Below, one piece after another: positions 9,196 through 17,922 of a stretch of DNA of 64,000 nt (positions are counted from its first letter, which is position 1; each line of letters opens with the position of its first letter). Under the pieces are notes generated by a model. That model was not told the DNA's origin. It made no database searches and was given only the letters and a program-made list of their open reading frames with translations. This DNA is from an uncultured Christensenella sp. (GTDB lineage Bacteria; Bacillota; Clostridia; Christensenellales; CAG-917), in NCBI GenBank assembly GCA_910584155.1, contig CAJTYG010000010.1, positions 1 through 64,000 on the forward strand, written 5' to 3'. The translations under genes were made by a program, and so were the position numbers.

Positions 9196-9233
9196 TCTAA
9201 GCGCTTGCCTAATTTTTTTTTAAATGCTAAAAT
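9196..9233 (+). promoter_or_regulatory. galT promoter with overlapping LacI/GalR-like operator
   Basis: A -35 TTGCCT (9205-9210), a 17-bp spacer and a -10 TAAAAT (9228-9233) fit a sigma-A promoter for galT. The palindromic core AAGCGCTT (9199-9206), typical of LacI/GalR-family operators and cre sites, overlaps the -35. It could repress galT, and possibly the divergent galK, in the absence of galactose or under carbon catabolite control. The regulator is not in this window. Confidence 0.55.
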
Positions 9234-9313
9234 AACGATTGCCGAGGCTTAGACGGACTAAAAATAGCCCTGCGGCATATTATTTATTATCTTCATTCCA
9301 TTTCGGAGAGTTT

Positions 9314-10858
9314 ATGGCAAGAATTTCTTTTGAGACACAGGCAAAGCACAACATAAAAGCGCTTGTACGCTATGCGATCGACAATCTTTATTTAAACGAA
9401 TTCGACGCAGATTACATCGAAAACACCCTGCTTGACCTTTATAAGCTGAGCGAGCCCTATTCGGGCGACGTCAAAGAAACGGATATTTATGATTTACTTG
9501 CGCAGCTCAGCGACTTTGCGGTGCGCAAAAAGCTTATCGACGACAACGAAAAGTCCCTGTTTGAAACAAAGCTTATGGGCATAGTTACCCCGCTACCGTC
9601 GCAGGTGCTCGACCTATTTGACGACGCAGCCCACTATGAGGGTGTGGAAAGCGCCTGCAATATGCTGTTTAAGCTCGGCGAAGACAGCACTTATCTGCGC
9701 CGTCCCGACCTCGATAAAAACATAGTATGGCAACACAATGCCGAAAGAGGCAATATCGTCGTCACGATAAACCTCGCAAAGCCCGAAAAAACTCCCGAGC
9801 AGGTGCGCCTTGCCAAGCTTGCGCAGGGCGGATATCCAAAATGTATGCTCTGCAAGGAAAACGTAGGTTGGGCAGGCAATATGGCAAAGCCCGCACGTCA
9901 AACCCTGCGCACTATCCCGATAGAGCTTGACGGCGAAAGTTGGTTTGTTCAGTATTCGCCATATCAGTATTTCGAGCAGCACCTCATCGCCGTTTGCGAC
10001 AAGCACCGCCCTATGTGCGTCACAGGTGCGACATTCCGCCGTATGCTCGACTTTGTGGATATGTTCCCCCACTACTTTATAGGCTCCAACGCATCGCTGC
10101 CGATAGTTGGCGGATCCATACTTGCGCACGACCATTATCAGGGCGGCAAGAAGGTACTTCCCGTATTTGACCGTCCCGCACGCAAGCACTATCTTATGCA
10201 CAGATGTCCCGACGTAGATATTTCCATTGTCGATTGGTACAACTCCGTCGTGCGCATAGAAAGCAAAAGCAGAGAGCAAGCGCTCAGCACTGCGGAAAGA
10301 TTTTTAAAGATGTGGGATACGTATTCCGACCAAAGCGCAAATATCATTTGCTGCACTCAAAAGGACGGCGAAAAAATACAGCACAATGCCATCACCCCCA
10401 TCGCCTGCAAAAATCAAAGCGGCGAGTATCAGATAAATCTGATTTTGCGCAACAACCGCACAGACGAGGCTCACCCCTTTGGCATATTCCACCCCGCAGA
10501 GGACCTGCACAACATCAAACAGGAAGCAATAGGCATAATAGAAGTAATGGGCGTGTTTATTCTGCCGGGCAGACTTGCAAAGGAAATGGAAGAAATAAGC
10601 AATATTCTCACAGGCAAAACGCCGCTTGACTTCAAAGCGCTTGCAAACGACGCTCACCCGCTTCACAAACATCTCGGAATGATAGCGCAGCTTGCGGCAG
10701 ATTTGGGCACAGCCTGCTCCGAGCGCAAGGCAAACGACGGGATACGCAATTATATCAACACCGCCTGCGAGCGCATTTTGGACACCACCGCAGTGTTTAA
10801 AAACGACGAAAACGGACAAAAGGCATTCGATAAGTTTATCCAAAGCGTTATAGAATAA
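9314..10858 (+). CDS. galT: UDP-glucose--hexose-1-phosphate uridylyltransferase, class II
   Basis: A 514-aa enzyme that exchanges galactose-1-phosphate with UDP-glucose in the Leloir pathway. It belongs to the long Gram-positive class: length near 500, CMLCKENVGWAGNMAKPARQTLR in mid-chain (CxxC-type site), and SILAHDHYQGG with the His triplet of the active site. The start at 9314 (GGAGAG upstream) is preferred over a TTG 25 codons upstream with no ribosome site. It is divergent from galK and followed by a strong terminator at 10937. Confidence 0.95.
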   Translation: MARISFETQAKHNIKALVRYAIDNLYLNEFDADYIENTLLDLYKLSEPYSGDVKETDIYDLLAQLSDFAVRKKLIDDNEKSLFETKLMGIVTPLPSQVLDLFDDAAHYEGVESACNMLFKLGEDSTYLRRPDLDKNIVWQHNAERGNIVVTINLAKPEKTPEQVRLAKLAQGGYPKCMLCKENVGWAGNMAKPARQTLRTIPIELDGESWFVQYSPYQYFEQHLIAVCDKHRPMCVTGATFRRMLDFVDMFPHYFIGSNASLPIVGGSILAHDHYQGGKKVLPVFDRPARKHYLMHRCPDVDISIVDWYNSVVRIESKSREQALSTAERFLKMWDTYSDQSANIICCTQKDGEKIQHNAITPIACKNQSGEYQINLILRNNRTDEAHPFGIFHPAEDLHNIKQEAIGIIEVMGVFILPGRLAKEMEEISNILTGKTPLDFKALANDAHPLHKHLGMIAQLAADLGTACSERKANDGIRNYINTACERILDTTAVFKNDENGQKAFDKFIQSVIE

Positions 10859-10936
10859 AACACTTTAAATTCACAAAATACACATTTAATATATGAAAAA
10901 GCGCACATTTAAATGCGGTTTCGTAGGGATTAAGTT

Positions 10937-10973
10937 GGAGTGGCGTAGCATATTGCTATGCCACTCCTTTTTC
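10937..10973 (+). terminator. Intrinsic terminator of galT
   Basis: GGAGTGGCGTAGCA pairs with TGCTATGCCACTCC (one G-U), followed by TTTTT. It separates galT from the convergent recombinase gene and probably marks the chromosomal side of the island junction. Confidence 0.85.
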
Positions 10974-10979
10974 TGTTAG

Positions 10980-12638
10980 TTAGTTTGCTTCTTGTTGAGA
11001 TATTGGAATTGCGCCTACACAGTTGTAGATTATTTCAATTGTTTGTTGCGTTTTTCCGTCTACCTTTTTCTTTTCGTGGACTATAATTCTTGATATAAAT
11101 TCACGGACTATTTCAGGTGTCAACTCTGAGATTTCTGTATACTTGCGTATCAGTTTCATAAATGTATTTACACTCTCAGCACGCTCTTGCTCCATTCTCA
11201 ATATTCCTTGGATTTCTTGGACACGGTTATTAAGTTTGTTCTGCTCATTCTCGTATTCCTCAGTAAGTTTTCGAAAGCGTTCATCAGATAACACTCCATT
11301 AACCTTGTCTTCATATAGATTGCGGATTATGTTATCAAGAGCCTGTATTCTGCGTTCACACACATCGTTTTCGTTAGATAAGGCATTTATCTTTTTCTTT
11401 GTCGCTTTGTCTGTATATGACTGCAACAAAGATATAAACTCTTCCTCATGTCCATTTGCCACACCCAATACCCGTCTCAAATCATTAAGCACAATGCGAG
11501 ATAGCTTTTCCACTGTTATCTGATGCGACGTGCATAAGTCTTTCTTTTTCTTGCGATAGGTTGAGCAATTAAAGAACGGTTTTTGCGTACCTTTTGCCGT
11601 ACGGCAAATATACATTTTTTGTCCGCAGTCAGCACAAAATACTATTCCTGAAAATACGCTCACTTCTCCCAAACGACTCGGTCTGCGTTTTGCTTCTCGA
11701 AGTTTCTGAACTGCATTAAAGGTGTCCTCATCGATTATTGCTTCGTGTGTGTTCTCGAATATAGCCCATTCTTCTTTCGGCAAGTCTATTTTCTTTTTGC
11801 TTTTATAAGACTTTTTCCTTGTTCTGAAATTGATCGTTGCTCCAATATATGCAGGATTTTTAAGTATCTTCTTAACGGTTTCCGTGTTCCATATCTCAGG
11901 GAATTCTGTCTGATGAGCCGCAATCGGCAGACATTTTCTCTTCTTATACAGAGTAGGTGTTTCAATTTGCTGTTCGGTAAGCATTCTTGCAATTTGCGTA
12001 GGTCCATAGCCTTGCATACACAATTTATAAATCTTACGAACTATTTCTGCGGCTTCGTCGTCTACTATCCAATGTTCCTTGTCCTGCGGATCTTTAATGT
12101 AGCCATATGGTGCTACGCAACATAAGTGTTTGCCGGATAAGCCTTTTGCTCTAAATACTGCCTTTATCTTTTTGCTCGTGTCCTTTGCATACCATTCGTT
12201 GATAATGTTTCTGAACGGTGTAAAGTCATTGTCTACTGCGCAAGCACTATCCACTCCGTCATTGATTGCTATGAACCTTACGTTCGCTTCGGGAAATGTT
12301 ATCTCTGTATACATTCCTACTTTTAGATAATCTCGTCCAAGTCTTGACATATCTTTGACGATTATCGTTCCAATGCTTCCGTCTGTTACATCTGCCAACA
12401 ATCGTTGGAAATCAGGTCTGTTGAAATTCGTTCCGCTGTATCCGTCGTCCACATAAAAGCGAGGATTAGTAAATCCGTGTTCATTCGCATACTTGCTCAA
12501 TATGGCTTTTTGATTCTTTATGCTATTGCTATCTCCGTCCAAACTATCATCTACACTCAGTCTGCAATAAAGCGCCGTTATCTTATCACCTCCATTTTTA
12601 ACGTACTTATTTCTTTGCTCGTTCAGTTGTTCCATCAT
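10980..12638 (-). CDS. Large serine recombinase (TnpX/TndX-like)
   Basis: A 552-aa site-specific recombinase. The N-terminal resolvase domain carries the catalytic serine in YCRLSVDD (Ser28) and the helix-E motif DMSRLGRD. It is followed by the recombinase domain (GKHLCCVAPYGY), a zinc ribbon (CADCG...C...C) and a C-terminal coiled coil. Enzymes of this type excise and insert elements such as Tn4451 and Tn5397 through short attachment sites. The start ATG overlaps the stop of the TnpW-like gene (ATGA), implying coupled translation. It points toward galT, so one end of the element is expected near 10.9 kb. Confidence 0.93.
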   Translation of the reverse strand: MMEQLNEQRNKYVKNGGDKITALYCRLSVDDSLDGDSNSIKNQKAILSKYANEHGFTNPRFYVDDGYSGTNFNRPDFQRLLADVTDGSIGTIIVKDMSRLGRDYLKVGMYTEITFPEANVRFIAINDGVDSACAVDNDFTPFRNIINEWYAKDTSKKIKAVFRAKGLSGKHLCCVAPYGYIKDPQDKEHWIVDDEAAEIVRKIYKLCMQGYGPTQIARMLTEQQIETPTLYKKRKCLPIAAHQTEFPEIWNTETVKKILKNPAYIGATINFRTRKKSYKSKKKIDLPKEEWAIFENTHEAIIDEDTFNAVQKLREAKRRPSRLGEVSVFSGIVFCADCGQKMYICRTAKGTQKPFFNCSTYRKKKKDLCTSHQITVEKLSRIVLNDLRRVLGVANGHEEEFISLLQSYTDKATKKKINALSNENDVCERRIQALDNIIRNLYEDKVNGVLSDERFRKLTEEYENEQNKLNNRVQEIQGILRMEQERAESVNTFMKLIRKYTEISELTPEIVREFISRIIVHEKKKVDGKTQQTIEIIYNCVGAIPISQQEAN

Positions 12639-12862
12639 ATCGCTTCTTCTCCTTTGGAATAACAACCTTCAAGCGAGTCTCTAAGTATCAGCTTCTTCAA
12701 TTTTTCCAAGACAGTTTTTATCGCTGTCTCTTCTTCTCGGATAAGCACGGTGTACTTTGTGCCTCCAATTGCTGTGTTGTATCTAAATTCTCTTTGCTCT
12801 TTATATCCCCCTTTTATTGATCCTATTTTGTTGCCTCGTTTGTGAAGGTCGAGGGCCTTCAT
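12635..12862 (-). CDS. TnpW-like small transposon protein
   Basis: A 75-aa protein whose central part (YNTAIGGTKYTVLI, then a helix ending in EKLKKLILRD) resembles TnpW-family proteins found next to TnpX recombinases of Tn4451-type elements. The match is from memory of the family pattern. The stop overlaps the recombinase start by four bases. The ribosome site before the ATG is weak, and the first 25 residues may not all be translated. Role unknown; possibly an accessory to excision. Confidence 0.55.
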   Translation of the reverse strand: MKALDLHKRGNKIGSIKGGYKEQREFRYNTAIGGTKYTVLIREEETAIKTVLEKLKKLILRDSLEGCYSKGEEAI

Positions 12863-12880
12863 GTATTTGTTCCCGCTACC

Positions 12881-12907
12881 ATAATCAATCTAAGTTCAAT
12901 TGATTAT
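12881..12907. repeat. 9-bp inverted repeat upstream of the TnpW-like gene
   Basis: ATAATCAAT (12881-12889) and ATTGATTAT (12899-12907) form a perfect inverted repeat with a 9-base loop. There is no T run. It may be an operator or RNA hairpin between the two small genes. Confidence 0.4.
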
Positions 12908-12943
12908 GTTTCAATTAGAACAGTATTCTAAATTTCACTCATA

Positions 12944-13159
12944 TTACGGCTCATACTGTTTCTTCAATGCTTCAAAGCCTGCCGTTATTATCGCTACCTT
13001 TGTTATGTTATGCTTTGTAAGGAACTCTTCTATCTCATCCGCTAAATTGCGGTCTATACTCGTTCCCCATACTTTGCACTTTGCTTTGCGTTCTTCTTTA
13101 TGGCTTTCTTCGTATCTCCTACGGTTTTCCCTTATGGGCGTACTCTCTTTTCTTTCCAT
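12944..13159 (-). CDS. Small ribbon-helix-helix-like protein of the mobile element
   Basis: A 71-aa basic protein. The first 30 residues are charged and probably disordered. The rest (GTSIDRNLADEIEEFLTKHN, then a hydrophobic helix with a conserved AGFEAL) looks like the compact RHH-like proteins common in integrative elements. The ATG has AGAGGT upstream. A consensus promoter with an overlapping palindrome lies just before it, which fits an autoregulated DNA-binding protein. The fold is an inference. Confidence 0.6.
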   Translation of the reverse strand: MERKESTPIRENRRRYEESHKEERKAKCKVWGTSIDRNLADEIEEFLTKHNITKVAIITAGFEALKKQYEP

Positions 13160-13181
13160 TTTTTACCTCTTATATAATATA

Positions 13182-13223
13182 TATTCGTATCAATACGATA
13201 GTGCATAATCTTGTATTTGTCAA
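13182..13223 (-). promoter_or_regulatory. Promoter and palindromic operator of the RHH-like gene
   Basis: On the minus strand: -35 TTGACA (13223-13218), 17-bp spacer, -10 TATCGT (13200-13195). The imperfect palindrome TATTCGTATCAATACGATA (13182-13200) covers the -10, so a bound protein would block RNA polymerase. Autoregulation by the downstream RHH-like protein is the simplest reading. Confidence 0.65.
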
Positions 13224-13260
13224 GAGGTTATTTTACTTTCCTCCTTTACATTTAATATTT

Positions 13261-13376
13261 TTAGTTCTCTGCGTGGACAAATAGCCTCGCAGAGACCACA
13301 CTTCGCTTGCGAAGTATAGTGGGCTATACTTTGTATCCAAATTTCCTTTTCACGAGCACATACGTATCACCTCCTT
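13261..13376 (-). promoter_or_regulatory. Leader-like region with ideal ribosome site, minimal ORF and two hairpins
   Basis: On the minus strand AAGGAGG (13376-13370) stands 8 nt before an ATG that encodes only Met-Cys-Ser-stop (13361-13350). The TGA overlaps a GTG that opens a 9-codon frame ending at TAG (13324). The same frame then stays open for 20 codons to a TAA at 13261. Two hairpins follow: CCAC...ACTTCG-CTTG-CGAAGT...GTGG (13296-13322) and CTCTGCG/CGCAGAG (13267-13294). It could be an attenuation leader or a decayed small gene. Confidence 0.4.
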
Positions 13377-13382
13377 AAATAT

Positions 13383-13755
13383 CTCTCTATATAACCAAGC
13401 ACACTTATGTGCAAAATTATAGATGCTTACAACAAAATATTTTTCTCTTCATATATCCAAGCACACTTATCTTTAAAAGTTGACGGTCTATAACGAAGTT
13501 TATAATTTTTTTATTCCTCTATTAACCAAGTACAGTTATCTGAAAAATATTTATTCATCGTATAAAAATTTTCAGAAAAAATTTATCTCTCTAATTAACC
13601 AAGCACATTTATCACAAAAACGTGGCGGTCTATTATATAATTTATTATTTTTTATACCTCTCTATATATCCAAGTACACTTATCTCGAAAAGTTCGGGGC
13701 GTAGTACAAAATTGTTAACTTTTTTAACACCTCTATATTTCCTAGGACACTTTTT
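13383..13755. repeat. Six degenerate tandem repeats, unit about 71 bp
   Basis: A core close to CCAAGCACACTTATC starts at 13395, 13457, 13526, 13599, 13670 and 13741, giving spacings of 62, 69, 73, 71 and 71. The flanks CTCTCTATAT (left) and AAAAGT-GG-GGTCTA (right) are also partly kept, so the whole unit is duplicated. On the minus strand each core can be read as a peptide like D-K-C-A-W-[LI]-Y-R-E, but most copies lack a start and ribosome site. The array lies upstream of the leader at 13261-13376. There is no cas gene, and the units are too diverged for a CRISPR. Confidence 0.75.
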
Positions 13756-14131
13756 TAATTTCTACAACCAAAGTTCTTTTATTTTCAGATTCCCTGTTCC
13801 AAAAATTTTTTGCTAACATAATAACCCTCCATATAAAAGGGCGGAAATTAGGCAAAAGTTGGCGCCCTAATTTGAAAAAAATTTTAATCTTTTGTTATAG
13901 CAAAATTTTGGGAAAACAGCCTATTTCCTAAGCAGGTTAAGAAAATTCCCAAAATCAAAAGATTTTGAGAATTTTGATACTCGGCTTCCGCCTCGTGAAA
14001 CAAGTGGGAAACCCACCTTTATTTCAGTTGTCAATAAAGTAAAGTCGCAAGAAAATTCTCACGACTTTGTATGTCAATTCTTTCGTTCTTACTGCTCTAA
14101 ACAAATAGGTTCTGATTGCTTACTCTGACAG
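13756..14131. other. Gene-free stretch with hairpins
   Basis: No ORF with a ribosome site was found. AAATTAGG (13845-13852) pairs with CCTAATTT (13866-13873). GTGGG-AAA-CCCAC occurs near 14005. AAAGTCG...CGACTTT around 14042-14068 lies downstream of the minus-strand gene at 14132 and may act as its weak terminator. Confidence 0.4.
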
Positions 14132-15406
14132 TTAACCTATCAACGTCTCAATCCATTGTTTATTTATCCCTTGGCACGCATAAACGCATATGCTTTTAGT
14201 AAACTCATAAGCTATGTCATCCTTAAAATCCGGATTGTTTTTAAGATAATATTCATACGAATTTATATCATTTCCTTTGACTTTGTATATCTTGGAGTCA
14301 TCTAATACAATTTTTTCAGCTATATTAGATACTGCGTCAAGCACTCCTCTTTTATACTGTATATCATAAAGTTCGTCTGATTCTTCTTTTCTGTCATGAT
14401 ACTTGGCAATTATGTCGTTGTATTCGTCTTCATCATTGTAATGACGTATTCCAAAATTAAATCCCGTATTCCATGCGATTCTAATCACTTCCTTACGAAC
14501 ACAATCCTCCTCGAGTTCCCATATTATTTCTTTATTCTTTCCCTTAATAAGTTGTACTGCGGTCATTGCATATATGATATACTTCATCATGCCTTCCGGA
14601 ATTATATCAAAATACTTATGCAGATAAATTGGAATATCTTTGTTGCTCTCATCGCCCTCATATGCGACCCAATCATCGTAATCATACGTCTCGTGATATG
14701 TTTCAGGCAATTCGCTAAAAATATTGGCAATACCACTAAACATTGCGGTGATTTTATTTTTTACGGCACAACAGACATTTGCTATCTGCTTTTCATACTC
14801 TGCCTTATCCGAATGATAAAGTGCGCAAAATGCATTTCTCAATTGCAAACGCATTGGATACTTTTTATACGTCGCCGCAAACAGCTTTGAATAATTGTCG
14901 ACTTTAATAAAGTTCACAATACGACCTATTTCATCTTTGTCAAACTCTCTTTTATCTATCTCACGTTTAAAAACCTCATATATCCGCTTTGTTTCAAACG
15001 GTTCTTTGCTCTCGTCGTATCCGTTGACCGCTTTAAACTCTTCAAATGACAAACCGTTCTTCAAATGAAAACTTCTATTTTTAAATTCAAACTCTACGCA
15101 GTCATAACAACACCAATTAACACTTCCCAACCACCAAATTATATCGTTTTGAAAATCAAGTTTTAGGGACATGTCATCAAGCAACCATACTTCGCAGTAT
15201 TCAGAATTGTCAAATCCGCATTCCCCTACACAAAATTTTTCAAACTCTGCCTTTAACTTTTCCACAGACTCCTCGTAGTCAGTTTGACATAATTCAAATT
15301 TAAAATTATGTTTTTCGTCTTCGGATATAGCGCAAACCCTTTCTATTATCGTCCCATCGCCTTCCGCTCGTTTTATAAATAAAAATATTCTTTTAATTTC
15401 TTTCAT
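14132..15406 (-). CDS. Unknown 424-aa protein of the island regulon
   Basis: I do not recognise this protein. It is soluble, acidic and mostly helical in look, with a beta-rich N-terminal 130 residues (two clusters of Trp and Cys, e.g. IIWWLGSVNWCCYDC) and a helical C-terminal half. No signal peptide, membrane span, Walker or zinc motif is evident. The ATG is preceded by AGAGGA. Its promoter carries the 16-bp palindrome also found before the helicase operon and the DnaE-like gene, so it is very likely part of the same system. It could be a sensor, effector or adaptor. Confidence 0.75.
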   Translation of the reverse strand: MKEIKRIFLFIKRAEGDGTIIERVCAISEDEKHNFKFELCQTDYEESVEKLKAEFEKFCVGECGFDNSEYCEVWLLDDMSLKLDFQNDIIWWLGSVNWCCYDCVEFEFKNRSFHLKNGLSFEEFKAVNGYDESKEPFETKRIYEVFKREIDKREFDKDEIGRIVNFIKVDNYSKLFAATYKKYPMRLQLRNAFCALYHSDKAEYEKQIANVCCAVKNKITAMFSGIANIFSELPETYHETYDYDDWVAYEGDESNKDIPIYLHKYFDIIPEGMMKYIIYAMTAVQLIKGKNKEIIWELEEDCVRKEVIRIAWNTGFNFGIRHYNDEDEYNDIIAKYHDRKEESDELYDIQYKRGVLDAVSNIAEKIVLDDSKIYKVKGNDINSYEYYLKNNPDFKDDIAYEFTKSICVYACQGINKQWIETLIG

Positions 15407-15440
15407 AATTTACAATCCTCTCATTTTGATTTATAGTTTC

Positions 15441-15473
15441 ATTATAAACACAAGCAAGTCCCGTTTTGGGGGC
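15441..15473 (-). promoter_or_regulatory. Regulon promoter 1 (gene at 15406)
   Basis: Read on the minus strand: GCCCCCAAAACGGGAC (15473-15458), 11 bases, then -10 TATAAT (15446-15441), giving a leader of about 28 nt. The usual -35 position falls inside the palindrome and is not TTGACA-like. The same spacing recurs at 21498-21530 and 23403-23435. Confidence 0.7.
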
Positions 15474-15569
15474 TCACTTTCGCAAATGAATATCAATAAT
15501 ATTTTTTGACTGCACTGCTCAATTTATTATTTATAAGGTTGTTTCCCCACTTAGAATTCACATCAATTT

Positions 15570-16823
15570 TTACAATTCTATCCTTGCTGTTTTCCCCCAA
15601 GGCGGAGTGGCTTTTTCATTGTTAAGAAGCCAAAGCACCGGGATATCCATTGCAAGATGTGGCGGAGGAAACTTTGCATATCCGTCAGTAAGAATAATAA
15701 TGCTTGCAGGCAGTTTATCAGTCATATGCTTTGCCACGTATTCAAATATGATATGAAAATTCGTGCCTCCACCGCCTGCAGGCTTGATAATTTTAAATTC
15801 TTCCTCATTTTCAAAAGGTTTCGGCTCAATTATTGCCGCATCAAAAAATCCGAGCCAACCTTTCAGTTTCCCGTCAAATTGGTCGATAGCGCCCTTTACT
15901 TCGCTGTATGCGGCAGTTATCATATCTTCAGACATAGAAGCCGACGTATCGATCATAAACAAAATATCTTCCACCTTATCTTCCATACCGTTAAAATCAG
16001 GCAGAAAAAACGGGCTGTCGTCAAAGCGTCTGTCAGGAGGCGAAAATGAGTAATCTACAACCTCTTCCTGTACGAAATCGTTTAATACGGTGCGCCAGTC
16101 CGTCTGCGGTTTTTTAAGTTCTTTTAGCAACCTCTGTGCGAACATCGGAATATTTCCGCAACTATCCACTGCCTTACGGACAGACATAGCTTCGCATGCG
16201 TCTTCAAACCGTTTTACCCACATGTCTTTGAGTGTCGAATCTTCCTCATGTATGCCCCACATAGAGTGGTCATCCCACGTAGGCTTTCCGTTCTTGCTTT
16301 TCTGCTGCTCGTGCTTTGCCCGACCCAAGCCCGCACCTTTTCCGCTAATTTTTTTGTTGCATAGCGAGGTCGGAGGAAGCATTTCATACACCTCTTCTGC
16401 TGTATATTCATAACCTTCTTTACCGTTCGGCGCAAAGTGCATAGATTCACCGTATTTTTCGAGAGTTATGCTTGACGGTTTCATTCCGTTTGATAACAAA
16501 ATATTTGAATTTACGACAATATCGCAAGCTATATTGAAACGCTCGCCGTCTTTACCTTCGCCTCTGAGAACGTGCTGAAGGACGACGTGCAAAATTTCGT
16601 GCATCATAACAAAATCAAGCTCGCTGTCGCTGAGTTCGTCTAAAAACTTAGGACCGAAATAAATTTTCATTCCGTCGGTTGCCGCAGTATCGCAGTCCTC
16701 GTCAATTGCATAAGTCATGTGCATAAGCAACAGTCCGTAAAAGCCGTTAGTCACCAGTATTCGCATGCGTGAAAGCAACAGACGTCTTATGTATTCGCGC
16801 TTTTTTTCGTCAGACAGTTCCAT
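15570..16823 (-). CDS. DUF2201-type protein: putative metallopeptidase plus VWA-like domain
   Basis: A 417-aa protein. HEILHVVLQH at residues 75-84 is a zinc-peptidase-like HExxH. The C-terminal part starts with ILFMIDTSASMS (residues 287-298), a DxSxS metal-adhesion motif of VWA domains, and has GGGGTNFHIIF further on. Such proteins pair with MoxR AAA+ ATPases, which is exactly the gene upstream (14-base overlap). The pair is thought to remodel or mature client proteins. Here the client may be the SNF2 helicase in the same operon. The gene ends the operon; no clear terminator follows. Confidence 0.85.
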   Translation of the reverse strand: MELSDEKKREYIRRLLLSRMRILVTNGFYGLLLMHMTYAIDEDCDTAATDGMKIYFGPKFLDELSDSELDFVMMHEILHVVLQHVLRGEGKDGERFNIACDIVVNSNILLSNGMKPSSITLEKYGESMHFAPNGKEGYEYTAEEVYEMLPPTSLCNKKISGKGAGLGRAKHEQQKSKNGKPTWDDHSMWGIHEEDSTLKDMWVKRFEDACEAMSVRKAVDSCGNIPMFAQRLLKELKKPQTDWRTVLNDFVQEEVVDYSFSPPDRRFDDSPFFLPDFNGMEDKVEDILFMIDTSASMSEDMITAAYSEVKGAIDQFDGKLKGWLGFFDAAIIEPKPFENEEEFKIIKPAGGGGTNFHIIFEYVAKHMTDKLPASIIILTDGYAKFPPPHLAMDIPVLWLLNNEKATPPWGKTARIEL

Positions 16824-17922
16824 TTATCAGACTCCCCTTTGTTGCGAGCCACCTCATGAATTCGGGGATTGTCAAAAGCTTTTGCTTATAATTTTCCTCG
16901 ATATACATATAGTCTTTCATAAGCACGGTAGCAAAATCAGGCGGCATTTTGTTTGCATATGCAATAGAGTTGGCAATTCGTCCAATTTCACCTTTATGAA
17001 CCCTCGCATAAGCCGTCATAGATGACACAAGAGCATACAGAGCGTCCGTTTCTTTAGGCACGTCAGGCATTTTCCCATCGAATATGTCCTCAATTTGCGG
17101 CAAATCCTTATATATCTTAGTCCACGTGCGGAATTCAACGGCTACGCCCGAGCCGACAAGCCCCGCTATAAACGGATACATATTCTCTACATCACTGTCA
17201 ATATTATTTAACAGATTACTCACCATTTCCCACGACCTCGGAGTAGCAAACGCCAAATCGTCGTTGGAAGAATCAAAGCCCATAAGATAACCTTGACGGA
17301 AGGACAAAAATCCTATCACTTTATCGTTTATACCCGAAGCTATTGCCCACCTTTTCCATGCGTTAAACTGACCGTCAACCTCGATATGTAACAGTCGGTT
17401 GCTAAGCGCCTTAGGCATTTTGAAAGCTACCGATTTGTCGGTTGTCCTATTGCCGGCGGCAATTACAATACAGTTTTCGGGCAGCTTATGCTCGCCAACC
17501 ACTCTGTCAAGTGTAATCTGATACGCTGCCGCCTGCACTGACTGCGGAGCCGCCGATATCTCATCAAGAAACAGAATATTTATAACATCCTCGCTGTCAT
17601 TCATCTGAAAAATTTGCGGTTTAAGCCAAACGGCAAGAGTTTTATCCGCATTAGACGTCGGAATTCCCCGCAAATCAATCGGATTGAAAAGCAGAAGTCT
17701 TACGTCGGTTATGTTCACTCTTTTGCCCGTTTTTTCAATTTTTGCAGCAATTTGCCTCACCGCCTGCGATTTACCGATTCCGGGAGGTCCCCACAGCATA
17801 ACCGACGGCATCGTCTTTATCGGCAATCCTTTTCTTATTACAGTGCAATAAGCGTCTGATAACTTTTCCACCAATTTGTCAACCGTCAACGACGGGACAT
17901 TCGCAAGTTTAATTTCACTCAT
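16810..17922 (-). CDS. MoxR-family AAA+ ATPase
   Basis: A 370-aa ATPase with Walker A GPPGIGKS at 45-52, Walker B ILFLDE near 116-121, and a sensor-1 Asn in IVIAAGNR. The residues between helix 2 and Walker B (LLLFNPIDLRGIP) fit the MoxR/RavA-like clade. It probably works as a chaperone with the VWA protein encoded next, whose start it overlaps. Its own ATG overlaps the helicase stop (ATGA), so all three are translationally linked. Confidence 0.9.
   Translation of the reverse strand: MSEIKLANVPSLTVDKLVEKLSDAYCTVIRKGLPIKTMPSVMLWGPPGIGKSQAVRQIAAKIEKTGKRVNITDVRLLLFNPIDLRGIPTSNADKTLAVWLKPQIFQMNDSEDVINILFLDEISAAPQSVQAAAYQITLDRVVGEHKLPENCIVIAAGNRTTDKSVAFKMPKALSNRLLHIEVDGQFNAWKRWAIASGINDKVIGFLSFRQGYLMGFDSSNDDLAFATPRSWEMVSNLLNNIDSDVENMYPFIAGLVGSGVAVEFRTWTKIYKDLPQIEDIFDGKMPDVPKETDALYALVSSMTAYARVHKGEIGRIANSIAYANKMPPDFATVLMKDYMYIEENYKQKLLTIPEFMRWLATKGSLINGTV

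Noticed and set aside
9239..9313. Longer galT start at a TTG
   Set aside because: It would place the start within a few bases of the promoter -10, and it lacks a ribosome site; the ATG at 9314 has one and aligns with the family.
13383..13755. CRISPR array
   Set aside because: The evenly spaced cores suggested it, but the intervening segments are themselves related copies and not unique spacers, the repeat core is degenerate, and no cas gene is present.
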